This document shows, piece after piece, positions 39,029 to 46,841 of a stretch of 46,841 nucleotides of DNA; the stretch's first letter is position 1; the number at the start of each line of letters is the position of its first letter. The notes beneath the pieces are model-generated. The model made no database searches. It worked only from the letters and a program-made list of their open reading frames with translations, and had not been told where the DNA came from. The stretch is from CAYUET01 sp964443875 (GTDB lineage: Bacteria > Auribacterota > JAFGBW01), in NCBI GenBank assembly GCA_964443875.1, contig CAYUET010000022.1, positions 1-46,841 of the forward strand, written 5' to 3'. Both the position numbers and the translations under genes were made by a program.

Positions 39029-40825
39029 TTAAACTCTGACCCGGTCTTTTATTTCCTTCTTCAAAACGTCCATGAATTCCGAACGTTTCATTTTTACCTG
39101 TTCCTGATGGCCATGACGGCGTACAGTCACCATGTCCTGGGACACTTCTTCATTCCCGATAATCAGAAGAATGGGGATTTTTCTTTTCACATTGGTCCGG
39201 ATTTTTTTATTGAAGCTGTCGGCTCCGAAATCACATTCTGCACGGATAAAACTTTTCTTCATTTCCTCCGCAAGACTTTTACAATAATCCTGAAACGCTT
39301 CTGAAACAGGGATAATACAGACCTGAGTGGAGGCCATCCAGGTCGGGAACGCGCCGCCGTAATACTCAATCAGAAAGCTTAAGAAACGCTCATGAGTGCT
39401 TAAAGGCGCCCTGTGGATCACTACAGGTTTCTTATGCTCGCTGGTTTTGGAGACATAACTTAAGTTGAAGCGTTCGGCAGCCAGAAAGTCCACCTGAATG
39501 GTCGAAACGGTTTCTTCACGGCCCATCAGATTTTTGAACTGGATGTCGATTTTTGGACCGTAGAAAGCGGCTTCACCCTCGCCGATGTAATACTCGATTC
39601 CCATGGAATCCATGACGTCTTTTAAGATGTGTTCTGCTCTGTCCCACAGAACCGGATCCCCTATGAATTTATCGGATTTCACATTTCCTTTTATTGAAAA
39701 GCGGAAGGTATAGTTCGTTAAACCAAAAGTAGAATAGAATTCTTTATACATTCCAAGGATGCTTTTGATTTCATTTTCCAGCTCGTCTTCAGGGCAGTAA
39801 ATGTGTGCATCGTTCATGGTCATGCAGCGTACACGCAGAAGGCCGGAAAGCTCTCCGGACTGTTCAAAGCGGTAGCAGGTGCCGTATTCCGCAAGTCTTA
39901 AGGGCAGTTCCCGGTAGCTGCGGAGCTGATTGGAGAAGATGGTATGATGAAAAGGGCAGTTCATGGGTTTGAGGTAAAGGGTTTCCTTCACATTGCCTTC
40001 TTCGGTGACAATCATGGGCGGAAACATGCTTTCCTTGTAGGCCGGCAGGTGTCCGGATTTCAGAAAGAGTTGTTCCTTGGTGATATGCGGGGTGGCCACC
40101 CGTTTGTAATCATAACGGAATTCCATTTCCTTGGCATATTTTTCCACTTCATCACGCAGGATGGTGCCATTGGGTGTCCAGAGAATGAGGCCTTTGCCGA
40201 TCTCTTCGCTCACAAAGAAAAGATCCATTTCCTTTCCAAGTTTTTTATGGTCGAATTCCTCGGCTTTTTTTCTTCTTTCCAGGTATTCGTCCAGTTCCGT
40301 CTGGTTCTGGAAACAGAGGCAGTAAATCCGGGTGAGCATCTTGTTTTTTTCTGAACCCAGCCAGTAGGCTCCGGAAATCCGGTCGAGCTTAAAGGCTGCG
40401 GAGGCCAGCTCAGAAGTGTTTTCCACATGAGGGCCTTCACAGAGGTCAATGAATTTTCCGGTGGTGTAGAAGGAAAAGGTGGATACGTTTTCTTTACTGA
40501 GGTTTTCCACCTGGATGCGTTTATAGCTCTGTTTCATCCCGTCTACTTTTTCGAGGGACTGTTCCATGGGATATTCTTCACGGGTGAAGGGAAGGTTTTT
40601 CCGGATGAGGGAGGCCATTTCCTTTTCGATTTTCTTGAAATCCTTCATTTCAAGAACATGGGTTCCGAAATCGAAATCATAATAAAATCCATGTTCCACA
40701 GGGGGTCCGAATCCGAGCTGGACATCCGGATAAAGATTCTGGATGGCCGAAGCCATGATGTGGGCCATGGAATGGCGAATGCGGTAAATGGAATCATCAG
40801 AGTGACAACAGCTGTCTTGACACAT
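39029..40825 (-). CDS. thrS: Threonyl-tRNA synthetase without TGS domain
   Basis: 598 residues; most bacterial ThrS are about 640 because of a TGS domain that is absent here. The protein begins with a short Cys/His-rich piece (MCQDSCCHSDDS), then the editing domain (HSMAHIMASAIQ with His18 and His22; LCEGPH). The catalytic core follows with Zn ligands in MNCPFHH, NDAHIYC and IHRAPLS. Motif 2 is YRFEQSGELSGLLRVR. The anticodon-binding domain is at the end (VCIIPVSEAFQDY to EEVSQDMVTVRRHG). Charges tRNA-Thr and edits mis-acylated Ser. Last of a minus-strand row PP2C, histidine kinase, thrS, 15 bases after the kinase. Confidence 0.95.
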   Translation of the reverse strand: MCQDSCCHSDDSIYRIRHSMAHIMASAIQNLYPDVQLGFGPPVEHGFYYDFDFGTHVLEMKDFKKIEKEMASLIRKNLPFTREEYPMEQSLEKVDGMKQSYKRIQVENLSKENVSTFSFYTTGKFIDLCEGPHVENTSELASAAFKLDRISGAYWLGSEKNKMLTRIYCLCFQNQTELDEYLERRKKAEEFDHKKLGKEMDLFFVSEEIGKGLILWTPNGTILRDEVEKYAKEMEFRYDYKRVATPHITKEQLFLKSGHLPAYKESMFPPMIVTEEGNVKETLYLKPMNCPFHHTIFSNQLRSYRELPLRLAEYGTCYRFEQSGELSGLLRVRCMTMNDAHIYCPEDELENEIKSILGMYKEFYSTFGLTNYTFRFSIKGNVKSDKFIGDPVLWDRAEHILKDVMDSMGIEYYIGEGEAAFYGPKIDIQFKNLMGREETVSTIQVDFLAAERFNLSYVSKTSEHKKPVVIHRAPLSTHERFLSFLIEYYGGAFPTWMASTQVCIIPVSEAFQDYCKSLAEEMKKSFIRAECDFGADSFNKKIRTNVKRKIPILLIIGNEEVSQDMVTVRRHGHQEQVKMKRSEFMDVLKKEIKDRVRV

Positions 40826-40840
40826 ATATTCTATCCTGAC

Positions 40841-41905
40841 TTAGAGGGTTGGTTTTGAAATCGGCAGACTGAACTGCAGGGTGGTTCCCCTGTTAAGTTC
40901 AGAACGCAGAGTAATTGTCTGGCCATAAACCTTAAGGATCTGACGCACCAGGGGAAGACCAAGGCCTACTCCTTCGACAGTTCCAGTGCAGTATTTGTCT
41001 ACCTGATAAAACGGTTCAAAGACTTTGTCCAGAAATTCAGAAGGGATTCCTGTCCCGTTGTCTTCCATGCTTACCTGGAGAACAGTCCCTGCAGGGGAAA
41101 AAGTGATTTTAATCTGTCCTTCCGGACGGGTGTTGAATTTGACGGCATTGTCATAGAGGCAGTCAAAAACAAGAGCCAGATATTCCTCGGGCATCCGGAC
41201 TAAAACAGGGGAAGGGCAAGGAAGGGTTTCCACTTTATGGGGAGGTCTGATTTTCTGGTATTTTCGTTCATATTTTTCAATCACGTTTGAAAGGACCTCT
41301 TCCGGGGAACAGGTTTCTTCCAAAGAAAATTTTTTATCTTTAATCACCGAGGCGTAACGGATCAGCTTTTCGATGACTTCGGCAAGCTCAAAGGATTTGT
41401 AGGACGACTGTTCAATGAAATCATCGGATTCCCGCTCGCTGAATTGAAGCTCTTTTCTTTTGAGTACCAGGTTCATGGCATAGCTTAAAGCCACAATAGG
41501 GGTGCGCAGTTTGTGGGAGATCATGGTTAAAAACTCATTCTGAAGAGAGTTCTGTATGAACTGGTCGGTATTGTTCTGGAGGCACAGATACCGGAAAGCA
41601 GGATTCTGCCCGGCAGGGGAAAAGCATTTTAAGGAAAGCACCAAAGGGTTGAACTGGTCTGTTTCAGCCCTGATGATCTGAAATTCTCCGGCAGGGGAAT
41701 TTTTAAGATTTTCAAAATCTTCAGGAACCTGAAAACGGGAAGAGATATAGGGCAGGATTTCAAGAGGTTCATGGGAAGAGGGCAGATTTAATAGCTGGCA
41801 GGCCTTGGGATTGGCATGGTAAAGAGTCCAGTCCTGATTCAGAGTCAATATCCCGTCGCTTAATTGATCAAACATTGCACACCAGCTTTTCGTATCCGTA
41901 TTCAT
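40841..41905 (-). CDS. PAS-containing cytoplasmic sensor histidine kinase
   Basis: 354 residues, no membrane segment. PAS-like N-terminus at 10-110 (FDQLSDGILTLNQDWTLYHANPKAC), then the dimerisation helix with phosphoacceptor His131 in MISHKLRTPIVALSYAMNLV. The ATPase part has N box NAVKFN, G1 DNGTGIPSEFLDKVFEPFYQ and G2 EGVGLGLPLVRQILK. A soluble kinase of the common HisKA-HATPase kind. No response regulator gene is in the window, so the partner is unknown. It begins 20 bases after the PP2C gene and is followed by thrS, so it may be part of a small signalling operon. Confidence 0.87.
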   Translation of the reverse strand: MNTDTKSWCAMFDQLSDGILTLNQDWTLYHANPKACQLLNLPSSHEPLEILPYISSRFQVPEDFENLKNSPAGEFQIIRAETDQFNPLVLSLKCFSPAGQNPAFRYLCLQNNTDQFIQNSLQNEFLTMISHKLRTPIVALSYAMNLVLKRKELQFSERESDDFIEQSSYKSFELAEVIEKLIRYASVIKDKKFSLEETCSPEEVLSNVIEKYERKYQKIRPPHKVETLPCPSPVLVRMPEEYLALVFDCLYDNAVKFNTRPEGQIKITFSPAGTVLQVSMEDNGTGIPSEFLDKVFEPFYQVDKYCTGTVEGVGLGLPLVRQILKVYGQTITLRSELNRGTTLQFSLPISKPTL

Positions 41906-41925
41906 GCATTCCTTTCGGAGGGGAA

Positions 41926-42801
41926 CTATATCAGAATCAGTCCGATTGTCACCAGAACAATGAAAATTATGAGCCCCAGTATTATTTTGGTGTACAGAGA
42001 CGAAAACAGGCCGGATTTTGAGGAATTTTTATTGGAACAGAAGGAAAGGGTTTGAGTAACGGACTCCTGGGGATGCTGATCTTCGAGAATGGAAACCAGG
42101 ATGGCCGTGATGTTGTCTTTGCCGCCGCCGGTTTTTGCTTCATCAATGAGTTTTTTGACTTTGGTTTCAAGATTTTCTGCAGTCTGCAGAATTTTTAAAA
42201 TGTTTTCATCGCTGACAAAGCCGTGAAGCCCGTCGGAGCAGAGAAGAAAAAGGTCTCCGGCCTTGGCGGCAAGGGGAAAGACATCGGCATCGACAACGTC
42301 CTTCATGCCCACAGCCCGGGTCACGATATTTTTAAACTGCATGGCGAGTTCTTTTTTGATTCCGGCATTTTTGGATTCCTGAATCAGCGAATGGTCGATC
42401 GAGATCTGTTCAAGCTGATTCTGGTGAAAAAGGTAAGCGCGGGAATCCCCGACGTTTAAAACGTAGACAATATCTTTTTTAAGAAGCATGGCCACAACGG
42501 TTGATCCCATTTTGTCCAGGCCGACAATGTCTTTGATCTTGTTACGGATATCCGTATTGGCTTTATTCACCGCTTTTTTACAGTGGTCCTGGGTAAAATC
42601 CGTGATGTGGCTTTTGAAGAGTGTTCTGAAATATTCGGCGATTCCCTGGCAGGTCATAAGGCTCGCTACCTCGCCCTTCTGATAGCCTCCCATACCGTCT
42701 GCAAGAATAAAAAGATCAAGATCCTTGTCAATGAGATAAGCATCTTCATTATTGGTCCGCACGAGACCGACATCGGTTAAAACCGCCACGTCATATTTCA
42801 T
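41926..42801 (-). CDS. PP2C-family Ser/Thr phosphatase with C-terminal membrane anchor
   Basis: 291 residues. Metal and catalytic residues: TDVGLVRTNNEDAY (Asp20), FILADGMGGYQKGE (Asp35), VLNVGDSRAYLF, LLCSDGLHG and GGKDNITAIL. A Pro/Ser linker leads to a membrane segment at about 270-291 (IILGLIIFIVLVTIGLILI), so the catalytic domain faces the cytoplasm. It is divergent to the Ser/Thr kinase at 42897, with 95 bases between them, and is the likely opposing phosphatase. Its own operon also carries the histidine kinase and thrS. Confidence 0.92.
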   Translation of the reverse strand: MKYDVAVLTDVGLVRTNNEDAYLIDKDLDLFILADGMGGYQKGEVASLMTCQGIAEYFRTLFKSHITDFTQDHCKKAVNKANTDIRNKIKDIVGLDKMGSTVVAMLLKKDIVYVLNVGDSRAYLFHQNQLEQISIDHSLIQESKNAGIKKELAMQFKNIVTRAVGMKDVVDADVFPLAAKAGDLFLLCSDGLHGFVSDENILKILQTAENLETKVKKLIDEAKTGGGKDNITAILVSILEDQHPQESVTQTLSFCSNKNSSKSGLFSSLYTKIILGLIIFIVLVTIGLILI

Positions 42802-42896
42802 AACGGCATTTTTATCAGTTTAGCGTATGAAGGACAACATTTTTTATTTTACAAGCCTGTATATTTAAAGCAGATTGGTAACCTGAAGGAGTACTC

Positions 42897-45431
42897 ATGG
42901 CAGATCTTCATATCAAAGATTCTTCTGACCCTATGGATTCTACCCCTACACACCTGGGAGAGACACTGAAAGCAGAGGATGTTTCACAAGAATCCGCGGA
43001 GAGCTCTTCCGAAGCTTATCTCATTTCCCCCAGGGTTCTTAAACAGGATCTTCCCATGTATGACTTTTTATCCGTGCTTGGAAAGGGTGCTTCAGGGATT
43101 GTTTATGAGGCTGTGCATCTCAAGCTTGGCCGGCATGTTGCGATCAAGATATTGAAGAATGATTATTTTGAAAATAATGATCTTCTGGGGAGCTTCAGAA
43201 AAGAGGCGATGATTCTTGCACGTATCAAACATGAAAACGTTGCCTCGGTTTATGATTTCATTGAGATCAGCGGACATTATTATCTTATTATGGAACGGGT
43301 GGAGGGAACTTCGCTTTCAGATCTTTGCAGGAAGGGCCCGATGGAGGAAAAACAAGTGCTTTCCGTGATGAGAGGACTTCTGGAGGGGATACGGTTTACT
43401 CATAATAAAAACATTCTTCACCTGGATCTGAAACCCTCTAATGTGATTTTGAATTCCTTTGGTGAGCCTGTGATCATTGATTTCGGTGTTTCCCGATTTA
43501 AGATTCCAGGGTCCCAGGACGGGAATACGGCGGCTTTTGGAACCCCTTTTTACATGTCACCCGAACAATACATGAGAACCCTTGACCGCATTGATTTTCG
43601 TTCGGATCTTTACTCCCTGGGCATTATTTTTTATCAGCTTCTGTCCGGAAAACTTCCCTTCACCGGGGATAATTTTAAAGACATAAAAATGAATGTGGTT
43701 CTTCAGAATCCACCCAGGCTTTCCGGAAAAAATTCCGGAATTCCCAGGGATCTGGAGGCCACTATTTTTAAACTCCTCGACAAGGATCCCGGCTATCGTT
43801 ATCCGGATGCCCAGGCGGTTCTGGATGATATCAGCCGCTATCAGAAAGGGGATCCGGTCAAGGCCAGAAAATACCGCAAGATGTCTCTGGTCTGGCGCTG
43901 GATTTCGAGAAACCGGGATTTAAGTCTCCTGCTTGCACTGCTTATTTTAATCGGAAGTGTTTTCCTGGGATATTATTCCTATAAAAAATACCAAGAGACG
44001 CCCCAGTGGAAAAAGGCGATGACGGAAGATTTCAATTCGGATTTCAGCAGCCGGTGGCTGGGATATATGGGACTGACTGAAGGCTATGTCCAGCCTTTGC
44101 CCAAGGAAAAATTTTCTCAGAATTTTCAAAGCCGGATGGGGGTCGGGAGTTTCAGGAAGAGTCAGGATCTCCTGCTTGTCAGCCGCAATTATTATGAGGA
44201 AGGAGGAAGGCTGAAATTTACCTTGTGCGCCAATCCGGAGGCACGTTCTGTCTTCGGTTTTTTTATCAACGCCTCCCTGAAAGATGCGGAGTACGGGTAT
44301 ATGGTCGTATTCAGAGAGGGAAAGATCAGCCTTATCAGGGATAATATTCAGCAGACTCCTTTATGGAACCAGGACTATGTTCTTTACAGAGATAAAATCA
44401 ATACCTTCCAGTTTGATGCGGTGGAAGGACATATCGAACTCTGGGTGAATTCCCGGAAGATTCTGGATTTTCAGGATTTTATTCAGATGAGACCCCAGAA
44501 ACAGTACAGGTTCGGATTTTTTGCAAAAGATTCTGATCTTGAAATTGATAATGTGGAATTTTTTCAGCTCAATACGGCCATGCTGATCACGCCGCTTTAT
44601 ATCGGCAACCGTTTTTACCAGATCGGGCAATATGAGGAAGCGGTTAAAGAGTATTCCAAGGTCATCACCGAATACAGCGGGCATCCCATGGCTCTTGATG
44701 CCTGTTATTTGAGAGGGCTTGCCTGTATCCAGCTCGGACGCCTGAGGGAAGCCATACGGAATTTTGATTTCCTTATCAGTGAGTCCAATGTCATGAGTTT
44801 TAAGGGCAAATGTTTGTACCAAAAAGGAATATGTCTTTTAGAGTCCGGGGATACCCGGCAGGCGTTTATCTGTTTTCGTGAAGCCATGAAGGTTTATCCT
44901 GTATCATCCCTTTATTCCAATGTGGTTAACACACTTGTCAATTTTTGCCGTAAAAAATTAAAGACAAAAGAGTTGAGTGATGTTGCCGTAGCCTCCTCGG
45001 TTTATCATTATCTCATGTCCCTGAATGTTTCTTCCAGAATCATCTTTGTGGATATCCCTAAAACGATTATTTTAAGATATTTTGACCTGGAACAATATGA
45101 TAAGGCTGCCCTGCATCTTAAAGAGATGATCCGTGATTTTTCAGGGAGGGATGACCTCATTGCTTTTGCATACTGGAAGCTGGGCCGGGCTTATATGGAA
45201 AATTCCGGTGCCGGCAAAGGCGGAAAAGTTGATGAGAAAATGGTAAAAAAAGCAATTTACTCTTTTAAGGAGGTTTTGATAAAGTGTCCGGAAATTCGGA
45301 TTTATAATTATTATGCCCTTGAGGAAATGGCGGGAGCCTGCCGGGCTGTCGGCGATTTTACTCAGGCAACTGAATTTGAAAAGGCCATGTCGAAATACAA
45401 GGAATTCTCGTCTGAGGCCCGGCGTGAATAA
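42897..45431 (+). CDS. Membrane Ser/Thr protein kinase with beta-sandwich and TPR region
   Basis: 844 residues. Hanks-type kinase at about 55-320: Gly loop LGKGASGIVYEA (62-72), Lys84 in VAIKIL, Glu in RKEAMIL, catalytic loop HLDLKPSN with Asp177, metal DFG at 195-197 and MSPEQYM. Catalytic-loop His-Arg-Asp is His-Leu-Asp here, so it is a non-RD kinase. One membrane segment near 339-360 (LSLLLALLILIGSVFLGYY). Outside the membrane, about 370-560 looks like a concanavalin/LamG-type sandwich (FGFFAKDSDLEIDNVEFF), then TPR repeats from about 570 (QIGQYEEAVKEYSKVI, QLGRLREAIRNFDFLI). Ribosome site AAGGAG. accB follows 34 bases on, so it probably shares a transcript with accBC. The PP2C gene is divergent. 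Confidence 0.9.
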   Translation: MADLHIKDSSDPMDSTPTHLGETLKAEDVSQESAESSSEAYLISPRVLKQDLPMYDFLSVLGKGASGIVYEAVHLKLGRHVAIKILKNDYFENNDLLGSFRKEAMILARIKHENVASVYDFIEISGHYYLIMERVEGTSLSDLCRKGPMEEKQVLSVMRGLLEGIRFTHNKNILHLDLKPSNVILNSFGEPVIIDFGVSRFKIPGSQDGNTAAFGTPFYMSPEQYMRTLDRIDFRSDLYSLGIIFYQLLSGKLPFTGDNFKDIKMNVVLQNPPRLSGKNSGIPRDLEATIFKLLDKDPGYRYPDAQAVLDDISRYQKGDPVKARKYRKMSLVWRWISRNRDLSLLLALLILIGSVFLGYYSYKKYQETPQWKKAMTEDFNSDFSSRWLGYMGLTEGYVQPLPKEKFSQNFQSRMGVGSFRKSQDLLLVSRNYYEEGGRLKFTLCANPEARSVFGFFINASLKDAEYGYMVVFREGKISLIRDNIQQTPLWNQDYVLYRDKINTFQFDAVEGHIELWVNSRKILDFQDFIQMRPQKQYRFGFFAKDSDLEIDNVEFFQLNTAMLITPLYIGNRFYQIGQYEEAVKEYSKVITEYSGHPMALDACYLRGLACIQLGRLREAIRNFDFLISESNVMSFKGKCLYQKGICLLESGDTRQAFICFREAMKVYPVSSLYSNVVNTLVNFCRKKLKTKELSDVAVASSVYHYLMSLNVSSRIIFVDIPKTIILRYFDLEQYDKAALHLKEMIRDFSGRDDLIAFAYWKLGRAYMENSGAGKGGKVDEKMVKKAIYSFKEVLIKCPEIRIYNYYALEEMAGACRAVGDFTQATEFEKAMSKYKEFSSEARRE

Positions 45432-45465
45432 TAAAAAATTGATTAACCATGTTTGGGGGAACATT

Positions 45466-45945
45466 ATGAACATTAAAGAGATAAAACAATTGCTCGGTCT
45501 GATCAAGGAATATGAAGTCGGTGAGTTTGAACTGGAACGTGAAGGCGTTAAAATTGTCATACGGAAAAATTCCGGACAGCCGGTTGCGACTTCCATTCCC
45601 GTGCCCATGTATGCCCCCATGCAGGAGATGGGCATGTCCCGGTCTGCTCCGGATAATCTCCCTGTGGCCCCTCAAGAAGAAAAGAAGGCTGAGACGAAAA
45701 CCAATATCAAAACCATTCTTTCTCCCATTGTGGGAACTTTTTATACCTCCCCCTCTCCGGATTCCCCACCTTATGCCAGTGTCGGACAGAAAATCGGGCC
45801 TAATGACACGGTCTGCATAATAGAAGCCATGAAAGTCATGAACGAAATCAAGGCGGAAATGTCCGGAGTCATTGAGGAAGTCATGGTTCAGAACGGACAG
45901 GCCGTTGAATTCGGACAGGTTCTGTTCAAAGTGAGACCCCTCTAA
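45466..45945 (+). CDS. accB: Biotin carboxyl carrier protein of acetyl-CoA carboxylase
   Basis: 159 residues. Carries CO2 on biotin between AccC and the AccAD transferase in the first step of fatty acid synthesis. The biotin lysine is Lys123 in EAMKVMNEI; the TSPIVGTFY-like hammerhead block reads SPIVGTFYTSPSPDSPPY; a Pro/Ala-rich linker joins it to a helical N-terminal part (IKQLLGLIKEYEVGEFELEREG). The frame is open from 45313, but the true start is the ATG at 45466, with GGGGGA upstream; the earlier ATG lies inside the kinase gene. The stop overlaps the accC start by one base (TAATG). Confidence 0.95.
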   Translation: MNIKEIKQLLGLIKEYEVGEFELEREGVKIVIRKNSGQPVATSIPVPMYAPMQEMGMSRSAPDNLPVAPQEEKKAETKTNIKTILSPIVGTFYTSPSPDSPPYASVGQKIGPNDTVCIIEAMKVMNEIKAEMSGVIEEVMVQNGQAVEFGQVLFKVRPL

Positions 45946-46841
45946 TGTTTAAAAAAATTCTTATTGCAAACCGGGGTGAAATCGCTGTCCGTATTATCAG
46001 AGCCTGCCGTGAACTTGGCATTTCGACTGTTGCCGTCTTCAGCAGGGCCGATGCGGACTCTCTTCATGTAAAACTGGCCGATGAAGCCATCTGTATCGGG
46101 GAAGCCCCATCCGCCAAAAGTTATTTGAACATTCAGGCCCTGATCAGTGCGGCAGAAGTGATGGATGCAGAAGCCATTCATCCGGGGTATGGATTCTTTT
46201 CTGAAAACGCCCATTTCGCAGAAGTGTGCGAAAGCTGCAATATCCGATTTATCGGGCCTCCTTCCGCAGCCATCAAGCTTCTGGGGGATAAGGTTCAGGC
46301 CAAGGAATTATGCCGCAAGGTCGGAGCTCCCACCATTCCCGGCTCTCTCGGAACCGTGGATACTGTTGAGGATGCAAAGAAAGTAGCCGAGGAAGTGGGT
46401 TATCCAGTGCTTGTCAAAGCAGCCGCCGGAGGCGGAGGCCGCGGCATCCGCAGAGCCCATACAGCCTTGACCCTGACCAACGCGTTTATGACGACCCGTG
46501 CGGAAGCTGAAGCCGGTTTCGGGCGCGCGGATGTCTATATTGAAAAGATCATTGTGGAGCCCAGGCATGTGGAGGTCCAGATTTTTGCCGATACTCACGG
46601 CAACTATGTTTATCTCGGAGAGAGAGACTGTTCCATTCAAAGAAGACATCAGAAGCTTATTGAAGAAGCCCCCTCTCCTGTGGTTTCTCCTGAAATGCGC
46701 AAAAGAATGGGCGAAGACGCGGTAAGAATTGCCAAAGCTGCGGGCTACGTCAATGCCGGGACCATTGAATTTTTAGTCGATAAAGATCTTAATTATTATT
46801 TTATGGAGATGAATACCCGTATCCAGGTGGAGCATCCGGTG
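45945..46841 (+). CDS. accC: Biotin carboxylase subunit of acetyl-CoA carboxylase (cut by window end)
   Basis: 299 residues visible of about 450. Carboxylates biotin on AccB using ATP and bicarbonate. N-terminal domain KKILIANRGEIAVRIIRACRELGI with IHPGYGFFSENA; ATP-grasp domain with the Gly-rich loop KAAAGGGGRGIR and YIEKIIVEPRHVEVQIF, then GERDCSIQRRHQKLIEEAPSP. It ends at TRIQVEHPV with the next catalytic residues beyond the window. It starts inside the accB stop, so the two are translationally coupled, as in other bacteria. Confidence 0.96.
   Translation, partial: MFKKILIANRGEIAVRIIRACRELGISTVAVFSRADADSLHVKLADEAICIGEAPSAKSYLNIQALISAAEVMDAEAIHPGYGFFSENAHFAEVCESCNIRFIGPPSAAIKLLGDKVQAKELCRKVGAPTIPGSLGTVDTVEDAKKVAEEVGYPVLVKAAAGGGGRGIRRAHTALTLTNAFMTTRAEAEAGFGRADVYIEKIIVEPRHVEVQIFADTHGNYVYLGERDCSIQRRHQKLIEEAPSPVVSPEMRKRMGEDAVRIAKAAGYVNAGTIEFLVDKDLNYYFMEMNTRIQVEHPV

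Noticed and set aside
45313..45465. 51-residue N-terminal extension of AccB
   Set aside because: Lies within the kinase gene, Arg-rich and unlike the family; the ATG at 45466 has the ribosome site.
1..46841. tRNA, rRNA, CRISPR array, transposase, phage or plasmid genes
   Set aside because: None found: intergenic spaces are short and show no cloverleaf, regular spaced repeats or matching proteins.

Overview
The window looks like a piece of a draft genome (one 10-base N gap at 27698-27707) from a Gram-negative bacterium of moderate-to-low GC. Evidence for an outer membrane and periplasm: CsgG/FlgT-type proteins with signal peptides, a 2034-residue exported alpha-2-macroglobulin, a lipoprotein-type peptide-binding protein and a YejB-like permease. 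Genes are dense, with many 4-30 base overlaps, and several starts are TTG. The gene mix (pyruvoyl arginine decarboxylase, MptE/Maf-like protein, many B12-type radical SAM proteins, TPR-fused Ser/Thr kinase, tandem PilZ protein, CbiR-like enzyme) suggests an uncultured phylum near the PVC/Omnitrophota/Riflebacteria level, but nothing here fixes the taxon. No rRNA, tRNA, CRISPR, phage, transposase or plasmid gene was seen.

Layout. 1-120: a hairpin plus a strong terminator, probably the 3' end of a transcript that starts outside the window. 234-5640 (minus): likely operon FlgT_N-like protein, CsgG-family protein, unknown 221-residue protein, MptE/Maf-like glycosyltransferase-type protein, then pyruvoyl-dependent arginine decarboxylase, which also has its own promoter. 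5641-6191: non-coding, with a promoter for each direction and a doubtful, perhaps decayed small ORF. 6192-9398: peptide-binding lipoprotein and a YejB-like permease broken by a frameshift, with no second permease or ATPase nearby. 9462-16914: two B12-binding radical SAM proteins, a polyprenyl-phosphate-sugar type GT2, a SPASM radical SAM protein and a GT39 membrane glycosyltransferase in one tight plus-strand run, with a third B12-binding radical SAM gene converging on it. 17122-23226: alpha-2-macroglobulin. 23400-27686: LOG family protein, pseudouridine synthase, FabB, PurB. 27708-30525: SpsF-like cytidylyltransferase and GT2 (minus), then a small membrane protein and FabG (plus).

30614-34665 (minus): overlapping operon metX-metW-sodium/solute symporter-CbiR-like cobamide enzyme, which ties methionine synthesis to cobamide supply. 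34844-36899 (minus): exported UPF0489/arginase-fold protein and a SPASM radical SAM protein. The latter shares a CATG start site with a divergent GT4 glycosyltransferase (36898-37989). 38158-38979: tandem PilZ protein behind a sigma-54-like site. 39029-42801 (minus): ThrS without a TGS domain, an orphan histidine kinase, a membrane PP2C phosphatase. 42897-46841 (plus): Ser/Thr kinase with a membrane anchor and TPR repeats, followed by accB and accC (cut by the window end).

Themes: radical SAM and cobamide chemistry (four radical SAM genes in one block, a fifth elsewhere, plus CbiR), surface glycan building (at least five glycosyltransferase-type genes), type II fatty acid synthesis (FabB, FabG, AccB, AccC) and Ser/Thr phosphorylation. 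The parts that look least described are the radical SAM/glycosyltransferase operon, the UPF0489 plus radical SAM pair, and the kinase-accBC arrangement.
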